DNA of 46,089 nt from Desulfamplus sp. (GTDB lineage Bacteria; Desulfobacterota; Desulfobacteria; Desulfobacterales; Desulfobacteraceae). Every line of letters starts with the position of its first letter. Positions within the stretch are counted from its first letter, which is position 1. The notes under the pieces were generated by a model. The model ran no database searches. It was not told where the DNA came from and saw nothing but the letters and a program-made list of their open reading frames with translations. Positions 16,655-26,044 of this stretch are shown piece after piece. A program made the position numbers and the translations under genes. The stretch is taken from contig JADFZQ010000024.1 in assembly GCA_015232455.1 (NCBI GenBank), forward strand, positions 1 to 46,089, in the 5' to 3' direction.

Positions 16655-17464
16655 TTACTCTTTCCCAAAAACATCAAATTTAAAATATTTATCTTGTATC
16701 TGTTTATATGTCCCATCTGCACGAATGGCTTTAATGGCTTTATTAAACATATCTACTAAATCTTTGTCCTCTTTTCTTATTGCAATTCCAGCACCATCTC
16801 CAAACCATTTTTTGTCTGTTAAATCTGGACCTACAAATTCATAATCTTTGCCCTCTGGTTTTTTCAAGAAACCATCATCAAGAGCAACGCTGTCAGCAAG
16901 TAGCATATCAACACGACCAGCAGTTAAATCAAGATAAGCCTCATCTTGAGAGCCATATCGCTTAATCTCAACATCTTTTCCATAGTTGTCTGTTAAATAG
17001 CTGTCATGGATAGTGGCTCTCTGAACACCTACGATTTTTCCCTTTATAGCCTCTTTAGAAAACTCTTTTATAGCTCCTTTTTTGGTTATAAATTTGGCAG
17101 GTGTTTGGTAATATTTTCCAGCAAATGCAACGCTTTTCTTTCTCTCGTCAGTTATTGACATTGATGCAATAACAGCATCATATTTTTTTGCTAAAAGAGC
17201 TGGAATAATGCCGTCCCAATCTTGTTTAACAAGAACGCATTTTACGTTCATAGCTTTACAAAGTGCTTTTGCTATATCAACATCAAAACCTGCAAGCTCT
17301 CCTTCTGGAGTTGTAAAGTTAAACGGAGGATAAGCTCCTTCTGTTCCAATACGCACCTCTTTCCACTCTTTTGCACTTACATTATCAATAGACAATGTAA
17401 AAGCTAAAACCAATCCAAAAACACACAACATAGAAATAGCAACCTTTGATAAAACTCTTTTCAC
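16655..17464 (-). CDS. hisJ: Periplasmic amino-acid-binding protein (HisJ/ArtJ/LAO type)
   Basis: 269 residues from a GTG start behind AAAGGAGAA. Residues 1-31 are a Sec signal peptide (basic KR start, hydrophobic core, then VSAKE). The mature protein is an SBP_bac_3 domain: RIGTEGAYPPFNF, GFDVDIAKALC, DWDGIIPALLAKKYDAVIASMSIT followed by an Arg that usually contacts the ligand alpha-carboxylate. Similarity points to basic or polar amino acids (Arg/Lys/His/ornithine), but ligand choice cannot be fixed from sequence alone. Confidence 0.88.
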   Translation of the reverse strand: MKRVLSKVAISMLCVFGLVLAFTLSIDNVSAKEWKEVRIGTEGAYPPFNFTTPEGELAGFDVDIAKALCKAMNVKCVLVKQDWDGIIPALLAKKYDAVIASMSITDERKKSVAFAGKYYQTPAKFITKKGAIKEFSKEAIKGKIVGVQRATIHDSYLTDNYGKDVEIKRYGSQDEAYLDLTAGRVDMLLADSVALDDGFLKKPEGKDYEFVGPDLTDKKWFGDGAGIAIRKEDKDLVDMFNKAIKAIRADGTYKQIQDKYFKFDVFGKE

Positions 17465-17504
17465 AATATTTCTCCTTTAAAATAAGTTGTAATAAATAAA
17501 ATAA

Positions 17505-17532
17505 GTAGAGACGCACGGCGATGCGTCTCTAC
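17505..17532. repeat. GTAGAGACGC palindrome in the hisP-hisJ gap
   Basis: Perfect 11-bp arms GTAGAGACGCA/TGCGTCTCTAC around the loop CGGCGA. GTAG/CTAC ends match the other palindromes in the window though the stem differs. Similar GTAGAGACGC...GCGTCTCTAC repeats are known as dispersed palindromes in other bacteria. Confidence 0.8.
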
Positions 17533-17580
17533 AATTTGAGATTGAATTGAAATTCTTGAGCAATACCCACCCCTAATTAC

Positions 17581-18357
17581 TTACATACCAGCGATAAACT
17601 GCTTAAATCTTTCGCTCTTTGGATTGCCAAAAACCTGTTCTGGATCACCATCTTCTTCAATAACTCCGTGATTTAAAAATATTACACGGCTTGAGACATC
17701 TTTTGCAAATGCCATCTCGTGAGTTACAACAAGCATAGTTCGCCCCTCTTCAGCAAGAGAACGGATAACATTTAGAACCTCTCCAACAAGTTCAGGATCA
17801 AGTGCTGATGTTGGTTCATCAAATAGCATAGCCTCTGGCTCCATTGCCAAAGCTCTTGCAATTGCTGCCCTCTGCTGCTGCCCTCCTGAAAGGTGAGCTG
17901 GGTATGAGCTTGCTTTATTATAAATCCCAACCTTTTCAAGACAAATTTTTGCCCTTTCAAGAGCCTCTTTTTTAGGAACTTTAAGAACATGAACAGGTGC
18001 TTCAATAACATTTTCAAGCACAGTCATGTGAGACCACAAGTTAAATTGTTGAAAGACCATAGATAACCTTGACCTTATCTGTTCAACTTGCTTCATATTT
18101 TGAGGAGTGTTCTCGCCATGCCTATTTTTTTTCATCAATATCTCTTCTCCAGCAACAATAATTCTGCCGCTATCTGGTATTTCAAGCATGTTGATACATC
18201 GTAAAAAAGTGCTTTTACCTGATCCACTTGATCCAAGAATAGAGATAACATCACCTTTAAATGCAGAAACAGATATTCCTGACAATACCTTTAGAGAACC
18301 AAAACTTTTATGTAAATCGTAAACAGACAATGCGGGTTGTGTTGTCATAGAAGTCAT
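17581..18357 (-). CDS. hisP: Polar amino-acid ABC transporter ATPase (HisP/ArtP/GlnQ type)
   Basis: 258 residues. Walker [11 protein letters not shown]-loop [17 protein letters not shown] (family hallmark), signature [15 protein letters not shown], Walker [16 protein letters not shown]-loop VTHEM. First gene of the amino-acid uptake unit on the minus strand. An in-frame ATG three codons downstream is an alternative start. Confidence 0.93.
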   Translation of the reverse strand: MTSMTTQPALSVYDLHKSFGSLKVLSGISVSAFKGDVISILGSSGSGKSTFLRCINMLEIPDSGRIIVAGEEILMKKNRHGENTPQNMKQVEQIRSRLSMVFQQFNLWSHMTVLENVIEAPVHVLKVPKKEALERAKICLEKVGIYNKASSYPAHLSGGQQQRAAIARALAMEPEAMLFDEPTSALDPELVGEVLNVIRSLAEEGRTMLVVTHEMAFAKDVSSRVIFLNHGVIEEDGDPEQVFGNPKSERFKQFIAGM

Positions 18358-18516
18358 AATGTTATAGATAACCTGTTTGTTTGGAAGAGCGTATTATGGA
18401 AGAAAATAATCAATAAGTAATGTGGCATCATTAAAAAAGAAGTTTCATTATGTCAAGGTATTTATTTTGTTGCTTATGAATTTCAACCTAATAAGCCGTG
18501 TAGAGTATATAACTTT

Positions 18517-20013
18517 TTACCCTCTTTGTTGCCCTCTGAGCAAAATCATTAACTCATTGACAAGACCCAGCATCACTTCAGATTGAGCGTGCATCTGTTC
18601 CGACGCACTTGCAGACTCTTCAGCATTTGCAGCATTTTGCTGTATTACTTTATCCATCTCAGCAACAGCAACATTTACCTGTTCAATTCCAGTTGCCTGC
18701 TCTTGAGATGCTTCTGAAATCTCACCAATTAATGCCCCAATTTTTGTGGTGCTTTGAGTTACTTCATTAAATGCAATATTTGTTCTATTTACCAACTCTG
18801 AACCACCCATTACCTTGTGAACAGTGCCTTCAATCATAACTGCTGTGCTTTTTGCAGCTTCAGCAGAACGCATTGCAAGATTTCTTACCTCTTCTGCAAC
18901 TACAGCAAAACCTGCTCCAGCCTCACCAGCCCTTGCAGCCTCAACAGCAGCGTTAAGAGCTAAAAGATTGGTTTGAAATGCAATTTCATCAATAGTTTTG
19001 ATAATTTTTGAAATTGCATCACTTGCCTTTGAAATCTCTTCCATAGAATGGATAAGTTGATTCATTGACTCATTTGCCTTATTTACAACGCTATTGGCAT
19101 CTTTCATCAACTTATCAGCATGACTTGCATTATCAGAGTTGCGTTTTGTCATAGATGATATCTGCTCTAAAGATGATGCTGTCTCCTCAATAGATGCTGC
19201 TTGCTCAGATGCCCCTTCTGCTAATGATTGGCTGGCACTTGAAACTTGTTCAGAAGCTGCTGAAACCTGCTCTGCCCCATCATTTAACCCATCAATAACC
19301 CTATTAAGTGGTATTGTAATTGCTCTTGTTATTAAAAAAGAGAGTAATCCTCCAAGCAGAACAGCGAAAATGCCCGTTATCAGCATTAAACTATTGGCGT
19401 GAGATATTTCAGACTCCATTTTTGCTTTTTGGTTTGCAGCAGCATCTTCACAAACTTTAATTGCATCTCTGGCAGCTTTGACCATAATTGTGTCAAAATA
19501 TTCTTGTTTTTTGATGATACTATCAAGTTGTGAAGTGATGTTAAGTTGCAACTTGGTATCAAGCTGTAAATTGGCATTGGTATCAAGTTGTAGATTCTGT
19601 GCATTACCAACTTGAGTTTTTGCTAAAACCGCATTTTTTTGATTTGTAAACTCTACATAATCATTGAATGCACGATGGTAGATATTAACCTTTTCAGTAA
19701 CCTCATCCACTTGAGCTTTATTAAAAGGGTCTTTAAACTGCTCTTTTACATGAGAAGCATGTTTTATAATATTTTTAACAATTTCATCTACCTTCTGCAG
19801 ATAACTTGTGTCATTACGAATAATATAATTTTTTTCATGTCGTCTTGCTTCAAGGATCATCTTAACCATTAAATTTACATCATCTGATTTGTCAGCCCTA
19901 TCAGCTACACCAATTAAGCTCATGTATCCTATATATGCGACAATAGCCACAAACAAGATAATAATTGAAAAACCACCAGCTATTTTTACTCCAAGTCTTA
20001 CGTTACTAAACAT
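18517..20013 (-). CDS. Methyl-accepting chemotaxis protein
   Basis: 498 residues. TM1 about 10-32 and TM2 about 208-230 enclose a small periplasmic four-helix sensor. Near residues 140-165 it carries an odd short repeat ([16 protein letters not shown]) matched in DNA by TATCAAG(T/C)TGT at 19521, 19557 and 19581. The cytoplasmic part has the signalling hairpin [22 protein letters not shown] and flanking Glu/Gln-rich methylation helices. It lacks an obvious C-terminal CheR-binding pentapeptide. No che genes are nearby, so it is an orphan receptor. Confidence 0.92.
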   Translation of the reverse strand: MFSNVRLGVKIAGGFSIIILFVAIVAYIGYMSLIGVADRADKSDDVNLMVKMILEARRHEKNYIIRNDTSYLQKVDEIVKNIIKHASHVKEQFKDPFNKAQVDEVTEKVNIYHRAFNDYVEFTNQKNAVLAKTQVGNAQNLQLDTNANLQLDTKLQLNITSQLDSIIKKQEYFDTIMVKAARDAIKVCEDAAANQKAKMESEISHANSLMLITGIFAVLLGGLLSFLITRAITIPLNRVIDGLNDGAEQVSAASEQVSSASQSLAEGASEQAASIEETASSLEQISSMTKRNSDNASHADKLMKDANSVVNKANESMNQLIHSMEEISKASDAISKIIKTIDEIAFQTNLLALNAAVEAARAGEAGAGFAVVAEEVRNLAMRSAEAAKSTAVMIEGTVHKVMGGSELVNRTNIAFNEVTQSTTKIGALIGEISEASQEQATGIEQVNVAVAEMDKVIQQNAANAEESASASEQMHAQSEVMLGLVNELMILLRGQQRG

Positions 20014-20083
20014 TTTTTATATTCTCCCAAAAGTTATTATATACTTAGCACGGTTATAAATTGAGTTTTTATTCAATCTTTCC

Positions 20084-20202
20084 AGCCGATGGTTAAAACC
20101 ATCGGCTAAGTTTAAAAAAGTCCTCTTAAGAGGACTTGGAGAATTCAGCCCTGAGCTTTAGCTCTGGGCTAAAAAATAAATTAAAAGCTCAAATTAAGAG
20201 CT
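20084..20202. repeat. Cluster of four small palindromes
   Basis: Between the chemoreceptor and hybrid kinase genes: AGCCGATGGTT/AACCATCGGCT (20084-20107, perfect), a 20-bp perfect palindrome AAGTCCTCTTAAGAGGACTT (20118-20137), AGCCCTGAGCT/AGCTCTGGGCT (20147-20170, one mismatch) and AAGCTC/GAGCTT (20185-20202). The stems are unrelated to each other. They could act as a transcription barrier or be nested repeat insertions. Confidence 0.7.
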
Positions 20203-20230
20203 TGTTGAGTATATCTCATTGTAATTTTCA

Positions 20231-22312
20231 TCAATCCAAAAGTTCTCTAACTGTCTTAAGTAAATTTTGACTGATTATAGGTTTCATAACCACTCTATCA
20301 ATACCAGAGCCGCTCTTTTCCAAATCAGCACCTTTTGCACTAAAACCTGTGCAAAGGATAACTGGAATACTTGGATTAACAACTTTCAAAGCCGTAGAAA
20401 GTTTCTCTCCTGTAAGTCCCGGCATTGTTAAATCAGTTATAATTAGATCATACATATCAGGCTTTTCTTTAAAAACTTGTAAAGCCTCAAGGCTGTCTGT
20501 TTGAATAGAAACTTTATAACCTGAACGCTCAAGAATTGTGCCTAACATCTTTGCAACAACAGGTTCATCATCAACAACCATAATTGTCTCATTACCTGTA
20601 TGCTTTTTAAGCGGTAACGATTCAGTTAGATTAAACTTTTGCGGCTCAATTCCCGGCAGATATATTTTAAAAGATGTACCTTGTCCAGCTTCACTTGTTA
20701 CTACAATATCACCCTTGCAGCTTTTAACAATTCCATGCACCACAGCAAGACCAAGACCCGTCCCTTTTCCTTGCTCTTTTGTTGTGAAATATGGCTCGAA
20801 AATTCTATTGCGTATAGATTCTTCAATTCCGACACCTGTATCGCTTACCTCTATGCAGAGATATTTTCCATTTGCCTGTTTAGATAAAGGTGTAGATTGG
20901 GTAAAAACTGTAGTGGTGTAGCTATTATTAGTATCAGCAACCACTTTCTGAGTCTCATAAATCTTTACAGTTAGAGTTCCTCCTGTATCTTCCATTGCAT
21001 GAAAAGCATTAGTAATAAGGTTCATCAACACTTGGTGCATCTGTGTAGGATCAGCCATAACCATGCAGCAAGTTCTTGCAATATCTTGGTTTATTTTAAT
21101 TGTTGAAGGGATCATAGCTCTTGAGAGTTTGATTATCTCTTTTGCAATTGGCTGAATTGACAACGGCATAACCTCATGTTGTTCTTGACGGCTAAATGTG
21201 AGAATCTGCCTCACAAGCTCCTTTGCCCTATGACCAGCTTTTAAAATCTCGTTTAAAAATTCTCTTTGAGAACTTTCTTTTGGGCTATCTTCAATAAGCA
21301 TCTCTGCACAGCCAAGTATTGGAAACAAAATATTATTGAAATCATGTGCAATACCGCCAGCCATAGTTCCAATTGCTTCCATCTTCTGTGCCTGATTAAG
21401 CTGGGCTTCAAGTTTTTTCATATCATCTTCAGATTGCTTTTTTAGAGTCTCATCTCTAAAAATAGCCACAATTTCACCAGAAGAGAGTTGATAAACATAA
21501 TTATCATAATATTTATTTATTCTATCATCTTTATATAGTTTTATTGGGTGATGTTGTGGTTTTCCAGTTTTAATAACTTTCTTAAATGTATCTATAAGTC
21601 CAAACTCGCTAATTCCTGGTCTTGCATCAAATATACTTCTACCAATAAGCTCTTCTCTCGTTTGTCCATCAATTCTTTCAGCAGCTTTATTAACATCAAG
21701 AAATATAAAATCCTCACCATTTTTTACAACTTTGTATATAGCAACACCAGATACCATATTATCCACTAACGCCTTATATCTTTCATCACTTTTTCTAAGC
21801 TCACTTAATGCTTTACTCCTTTCTGCCTCAATTTTGGCAGTATATAGTGCAACATCAATAGTTACTTTAAGCTCTCTTGTTGATATTGGGGTTAAAATAT
21901 AGCCAAATGGAAAATCAAGTTCCACGTTATAGATAAACTCTTCATCTGTATGTCCAACTATAAATATAATTGGAATTTGCCACGACATACGGATAGATTT
22001 TGCGGTCTCTGTTGCATTCAAAAGCGGAGTTCCAAGACTAAGAGCAATATCCATAAGTATTATATCTGGTAACTCTCCATTTATGTTTGATATTGGAGTG
22101 AAGTCTGTTGGTATTACTGCTTCTGACTCGGATAAATCATATCCTTTTATATCTTCATTAGATGCTTTTTTTAGAGTTTTAAGGGCTTGCTCTCCTGAAT
22201 TCATCACAGAAATAACATCAACGTAAAGATAACCAAGGTGCATCTTCAGCTCTTTGACAATTTCAGGGTTATCTTCAATAAGCATTATTTTTGTCATTTT
22301 AACCATATCCAT
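20231..22312 (-). CDS. Hybrid histidine kinase (REC-PAS-HisKA-HATPase-REC)
   Basis: 693 residues, no membrane helix. N-terminal receiver with acidic pair E13/D14 and phospho-acceptor D88 in ILMDIAL; about 30 extra residues (48-80) interrupt its early part. PAS about 175-290. HisKA with H323 in GGIAHDFNNIL, HATPase_c with N-box LMNLITNAFHAM and G boxes DTGVGI and GKGTGLGL. C-terminal receiver with D627 in TDLTMPG and K677. The double-receiver layout suggests a phosphorelay input and output. The partner output protein is not adjacent. Start choice among three early ATGs is uncertain. Confidence 0.92.
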   Translation of the reverse strand: MDMVKMTKIMLIEDNPEIVKELKMHLGYLYVDVISVMNSGEQALKTLKKASNEDIKGYDLSESEAVIPTDFTPISNINGELPDIILMDIALSLGTPLLNATETAKSIRMSWQIPIIFIVGHTDEEFIYNVELDFPFGYILTPISTRELKVTIDVALYTAKIEAERSKALSELRKSDERYKALVDNMVSGVAIYKVVKNGEDFIFLDVNKAAERIDGQTREELIGRSIFDARPGISEFGLIDTFKKVIKTGKPQHHPIKLYKDDRINKYYDNYVYQLSSGEIVAIFRDETLKKQSEDDMKKLEAQLNQAQKMEAIGTMAGGIAHDFNNILFPILGCAEMLIEDSPKESSQREFLNEILKAGHRAKELVRQILTFSRQEQHEVMPLSIQPIAKEIIKLSRAMIPSTIKINQDIARTCCMVMADPTQMHQVLMNLITNAFHAMEDTGGTLTVKIYETQKVVADTNNSYTTTVFTQSTPLSKQANGKYLCIEVSDTGVGIEESIRNRIFEPYFTTKEQGKGTGLGLAVVHGIVKSCKGDIVVTSEAGQGTSFKIYLPGIEPQKFNLTESLPLKKHTGNETIMVVDDEPVVAKMLGTILERSGYKVSIQTDSLEALQVFKEKPDMYDLIITDLTMPGLTGEKLSTALKVVNPSIPVILCTGFSAKGADLEKSGSGIDRVVMKPIISQNLLKTVRELLD

Positions 22313-22372
22313 TTCCCATATTCATTGCAATTATTGTGAAGCTAATAGCTCTTAGCTTGTGCTATGGCAGGT

Positions 22373-23254
22373 CTATTTAAAAAAATTTGTTATCTTAGAT
22401 AACAAACTATCTTTTATATTTACCGTGAGAAAAAGATCACCCTTTTCTCCTGTTTCGGAGTTTTTTACTCCAGCACCTTTTAATCGTATCTTATGACCTT
22501 CTTTAATATTTTCAGGAATTTTGACAATCAATTTTTTATCATTCTTTTGTTGATAATAGGCGTATGGACCGCCTTTTTTTGCATGAGAAGCTGAAAGAGT
22601 TATAGTGTCGTATATATCCATTTTTTCAGAGTAGCCCATTAAATCTGTTTTAGAGACATTGAGTCTTTTCATACCCTCATTGATTAATTTATCAACCATT
22701 TTTTTCACAATTTTACCACCAACTTCACGGATTACTTTTTGATGTGGTTTTAATTTAACCGATTCATTGTTAGATATATTGTTATATCCTCCATCTGGCT
22801 GTTGTCCAAATGTTCCAAAAAAGAAAAAACCGCCTCCATTAATGGCTCTATTACTAAAATCTGTGCTGCTAAAACTCCCGCTTTTTATATTGAAATTCAC
22901 ATTACTAAAAAGTTCATTCAATCCTCTTATGCCAAATCCCTCTGCAATCTCTTGAAAAATTTTCTCAAGATCAGAATTTTTAAGAATATCGTCATAGCTG
23001 TTGCTTTGACGGAATCTACCAGCAGCATCTTCCCCAAATCGTTCTCTTAGGATGTCGTATTCTCTTTTTTTCTCTGGATTTGAAAGTACAGCATAAGCCT
23101 CATTCAAAGCTGCCATCTTTTCAGAAGCATTTATATCATCAGGATTTCTGTCAGGGTGGTATTTTATGGCAAGAGTTTTATAGGCTTTTTTAATCTCAGG
23201 TTGGGTTGCATTTTTATCAAGCTCAAGTATTTTATAATAATCTTGGGTCTGCAT
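22373..23254 (-). CDS. DnaJ-like co-chaperone without zinc finger
   Basis: 293 residues. Residues 4-70 are a complete J domain with the HPD triad in KYHPDRNPDD, able to stimulate an Hsp70. A Gly/Phe/Asn-rich linker follows, including GGGFFFFGTFG. There is no CxxCxGxG zinc-finger region, and the C-terminal part (GGPYAYYQQKNDKKLIVKIPENIKEGHKIRLKGAG) represents only one of the two DnaJ substrate-binding subdomains. It therefore resembles CbpA/specialised J proteins rather than housekeeping DnaJ. Adjacent to, but not operonic with, an Hsp70 gene. Confidence 0.85.
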   Translation of the reverse strand: MQTQDYYKILELDKNATQPEIKKAYKTLAIKYHPDRNPDDINASEKMAALNEAYAVLSNPEKKREYDILRERFGEDAAGRFRQSNSYDDILKNSDLEKIFQEIAEGFGIRGLNELFSNVNFNIKSGSFSSTDFSNRAINGGGFFFFGTFGQQPDGGYNNISNNESVKLKPHQKVIREVGGKIVKKMVDKLINEGMKRLNVSKTDLMGYSEKMDIYDTITLSASHAKKGGPYAYYQQKNDKKLIVKIPENIKEGHKIRLKGAGVKNSETGEKGDLFLTVNIKDSLLSKITNFFK

Positions 23255-23508
23255 TTTTTTCTAATCCTATTTTCAATTAAATTAAAATAGATTTAAGATA
23301 GTTATGATTTATTATTCTGTAAATCTAAAAAACTAACAATGCTTGTATATCAGTATTTTTATATTTTTGACAAACAGATATAAACAGGGTAATTAAAATA
23401 AAGATGTTAATTATACTCTATTAACTCTTGAAAGACCCTTCTTAGACCCATCTTGTAACGTGAACAAGATAGCTTAATTTATCAACAATAGAAAAGGAGG
23501 CAGGCGTT

Positions 23509-23919
23509 ATGAACAGTCAAATAAAAGTTGAGGTAAGTTGTCCATCTTGCTTGAAATCATTGATGAATCCAACAGTGAAGATTGACGATCTTCCAGCAAT
23601 TCAGATTTTAGCAAAGATAAGCGGTAAAACTGGGACGGTTTTTTTAAGCCAAATTTACGGGAGTTATGAAAAAAAATTTGTCGATGTTGAAAATATTAAT
23701 GATGCAGTTGTAGATTGTTCCTGCCCTAAATGTCAGAAACCATTTCCTATTCAGAAGGTCTGTTCATGCAATGCACCTGTTGCAACTCTAAATTTAGATA
23801 TAGGTGGAAGAATTAATTTCTGCACAAGAAATGGTTGTCAGCATCACTCAGTTGAATTTGAGAATTTAGACGATGCCTTTATTTTATTCCAAAAGCAAAA
23901 CCCCTCATATTATGCGTAA
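23509..23919 (+). CDS. Cysteine-rich, zinc-ribbon-like protein
   Basis: 136 residues with nine cysteines in CPSC (11,14), CSCPKC (70,72,75), CSC (85,87) and C105/C110 followed by QHH. This suggests one or two zinc ribbons or a small metal site. A very strong RBS (AAAAGGAGG) implies high translation. No signal peptide. A cNMP-binding-domain gene follows 139 bp downstream on the same strand. I do not recognise the family. Confidence 0.65.
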   Translation: MNSQIKVEVSCPSCLKSLMNPTVKIDDLPAIQILAKISGKTGTVFLSQIYGSYEKKFVDVENINDAVVDCSCPKCQKPFPIQKVCSCNAPVATLNLDIGGRINFCTRNGCQHHSVEFENLDDAFILFQKQNPSYYA

Positions 23920-24058
23920 GATTGTTGAACTCTGTAAATAATCGTTTACTCTTTAAATAACTGTTGAATTCTTTGAGTAAATAGATTACGAATTTTTAAG
24001 TCGTAATCTTTGCCTTTCTTACACTACACAACAAATACCAGACAAGGAGGAACATCCT

Positions 24059-24541
24059 ATGATTAGTCTTGATTTTCTTGAACAATCTGAAATTTTCAAA
24101 GGGTTGGATAATGATCAGCTTGAAGAGATTAAAAACTATTGTGATATAAAAGAGTTTCGTAAAGGCGATAAAATATTTTCTGAAGGAGATGATGCGACAC
24201 ATCTTTGTATTGTATTAGAGGGGCAGGTGGATTTACGTTTTGATCTGCCACATTCGCCAACCTCTGAAAAAAATACTATATCATCAGTTCAACAAGGTAA
24301 GGCATTTCAGTGGTCAACTTTTGTAGCCCCTCACAAAACGCGACTCTCATCTTACTGTGCTTCAAGAGCCTGCAAGATTGTTAGAGTTGATGGAAAAAGC
24401 CTTAAGAGTTTATGCGAAAAAAACTCAAAAGCAGGCTATGTGATGATGTCAAACCTTGCTGGGGTTGTTGGGAATCGTTTTTACAAGTTGCAAGATGAGA
24501 TTGTAAATCGGCGTGGATATGAAACGATGTTTAATTGGTAA
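24059..24541 (+). CDS. Stand-alone cyclic-nucleotide-binding-domain protein
   Basis: 160 residues, essentially one CRP-type cNMP-binding barrel (FLEQSEIFKGLDNDQLEEIKNYC, FRKGDKIFSEGDDATHLCIVLEGQVDL) with no DNA-binding helix-turn-helix. The phosphate-binding cassette is degenerate: GKAFQWSTFVAPHKTRLSS replaces the usual FGE...RAA region, so it may bind another ligand or none. Strong RBS ACAAGGAGGA. It converges with the decarboxylase gene at 24599. Confidence 0.8.
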   Translation: MISLDFLEQSEIFKGLDNDQLEEIKNYCDIKEFRKGDKIFSEGDDATHLCIVLEGQVDLRFDLPHSPTSEKNTISSVQQGKAFQWSTFVAPHKTRLSSYCASRACKIVRVDGKSLKSLCEKNSKAGYVMMSNLAGVVGNRFYKLQDEIVNRRGYETMFNW

Positions 24542-24598
24542 TATATCTATTTTTACCATACTTTAGCAAAACCATTAAATGTCGTGATTACAGCAATA

Positions 24599-26044
24599 TT
24601 ATGGAAATGATATAATTTCCGGGACAGCCTTGATAAAATGTTGACGTAAACTGTATGTATATGCCCCCTGTCCCGGAATCATTAACAGATCGCCATCTTG
24701 AATATCTCTGCCCCAATAACTATATCCCCAAACATCATGAGGGGTGCAAAGAGAACCTGTGATAAGACACTCTTTTTCAGTTAAAGCAGGACGTGAAATG
24801 TTCAAAATAGGGCAGTAATCCGTCTCAAATCGCTCCCAACCTATGGCGTTTGTTCCTCCATCAGTTATAACAAGATCGTCATATTTTTTATCCATAACTT
24901 TGATAATAATGTGCATACTATCATTGCATATCCATCTCCCTGGTTCAAAGCAGATTTTGCAAGATATTTGATTATGAATGTTATCACAAATAGCACTGCT
25001 AAGTTCTTGAGCAAATGTCTCAATTGAAGTAGAAGGATTAAGATAATGGGGATATAGTTCAGCAGTAGAACCGTAACTTCCAGAAGTCTGGGGCAGAGAA
25101 TTAGAATTATGTTGAACAGGTGAAGTTAATGGATTTAATGAAGATGGGTTTAATGAAGCTCCCAATGCGTTACGCATAATGCCTTGTGGAGTTCCTGCTG
25201 GTTGAAGCCACTCTCCTTGTTCAGGCCAGTACCCACCACCGATATCAATAAATTTTATCATAAGCCGTTCTTCGTTAGTTAAAGCAGCAATAGTGTCTCC
25301 AATCTCTTTTATAAAGGCAATTTGACGATCAGGAGTCATATTCCAGCTTGAATGGAATTGAATTCCCTGAAAATTGATATACTTATATTTTTTGGACTCA
25401 TCAATAAATTTTGCTAAATCTTCTTTAGGTATTCCAAATTTTCTCCATAAACCATTAGGTTCTGTTGTAAGCCTAACTCCAGCTCTCACCTTTTTACCTT
25501 GGCGAGCAGCACGCTTTTCAAGACGTTTCATCTCTGTAAAACTGTCCATCAATACAACTACTTTTTTATTGTTAGCAATTCCAATATCAAGCTCTTGAGC
25601 TGTTTTACCAGGACCGCTAAAGACAATATCATCAGCACCAAGCTTTAATGCAGTTTCAAGTTCAGCACCACTTGAGACATCTAACCCAAATCCACAACTT
25701 AGAACAGTTTTGGAGACATCAGGAAAGTTGTTGCTCTTCATTGCAAAATAAAATCCTGTCTCTGGAAGACGTTGCTGAAAAACTCTCTTAAATATTTTAG
25801 CTCTATTTATAATAACTCCCGGCTCAAAAATATAACAAGGTGTAAGATGTCCACCTATTGTATGGAGAATCTGCCTTCCTTTCATAAAATTTGTTTCAAC
25901 GAAATTAAGCAGAAGTGTATTAGGTAACAGTGGTGTTGTTTTATTTAATATAGCCTGAACCTGCTGAAAAGTTGCTTGATTTTGTTGGGTTGATATCTGA
26001 AATTGCTGAAACGTCTGATTTTTATATTCTGATGAATCAACCAT
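24599..26044 (-). CDS. PLP-dependent decarboxylase, LysA/Orn-DC fold (type III)
   Basis: 481 residues from the ATG at 26044, preceded by GCGAGG at good spacing and overlapping the ATP-grasp stop by 8 bp. Alanine-racemase-fold barrel with PLP-lysine K103 (FAMKSNN), HSSW at 231, phosphate-binding GGGY at 269-272, EPGR at 367-370, and the active-site C433xxxD437 (CTPHD) with GAY near 460. It resembles DAP/ornithine decarboxylases and BtrK-type enzymes of natural-product loci. A Gln-rich N-terminal extension (1-45) and an Asn/Ser/Pro-rich insertion (about 292-338) are unusual. Substrate unknown; probably an amino acid or ligated aminoacyl intermediate. Confidence 0.85.
   Translation of the reverse strand: MVDSSEYKNQTFQQFQISTQQNQATFQQVQAILNKTTPLLPNTLLLNFVETNFMKGRQILHTIGGHLTPCYIFEPGVIINRAKIFKRVFQQRLPETGFYFAMKSNNFPDVSKTVLSCGFGLDVSSGAELETALKLGADDIVFSGPGKTAQELDIGIANNKKVVVLMDSFTEMKRLEKRAARQGKKVRAGVRLTTEPNGLWRKFGIPKEDLAKFIDESKKYKYINFQGIQFHSSWNMTPDRQIAFIKEIGDTIAALTNEERLMIKFIDIGGGYWPEQGEWLQPAGTPQGIMRNALGASLNPSSLNPLTSPVQHNSNSLPQTSGSYGSTAELYPHYLNPSTSIETFAQELSSAICDNIHNQISCKICFEPGRWICNDSMHIIIKVMDKKYDDLVITDGGTNAIGWERFETDYCPILNISRPALTEKECLITGSLCTPHDVWGYSYWGRDIQDGDLLMIPGQGAYTYSLRQHFIKAVPEIISFP

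Noticed and set aside
20084-20202. CRISPR-like array
   Set aside because: The palindromes differ in sequence and have no regular spacers.
20538-20921. 127-residue forward ORF inside the hybrid kinase
   Set aside because: Antisense to the HATPase and receiver regions; no domain.
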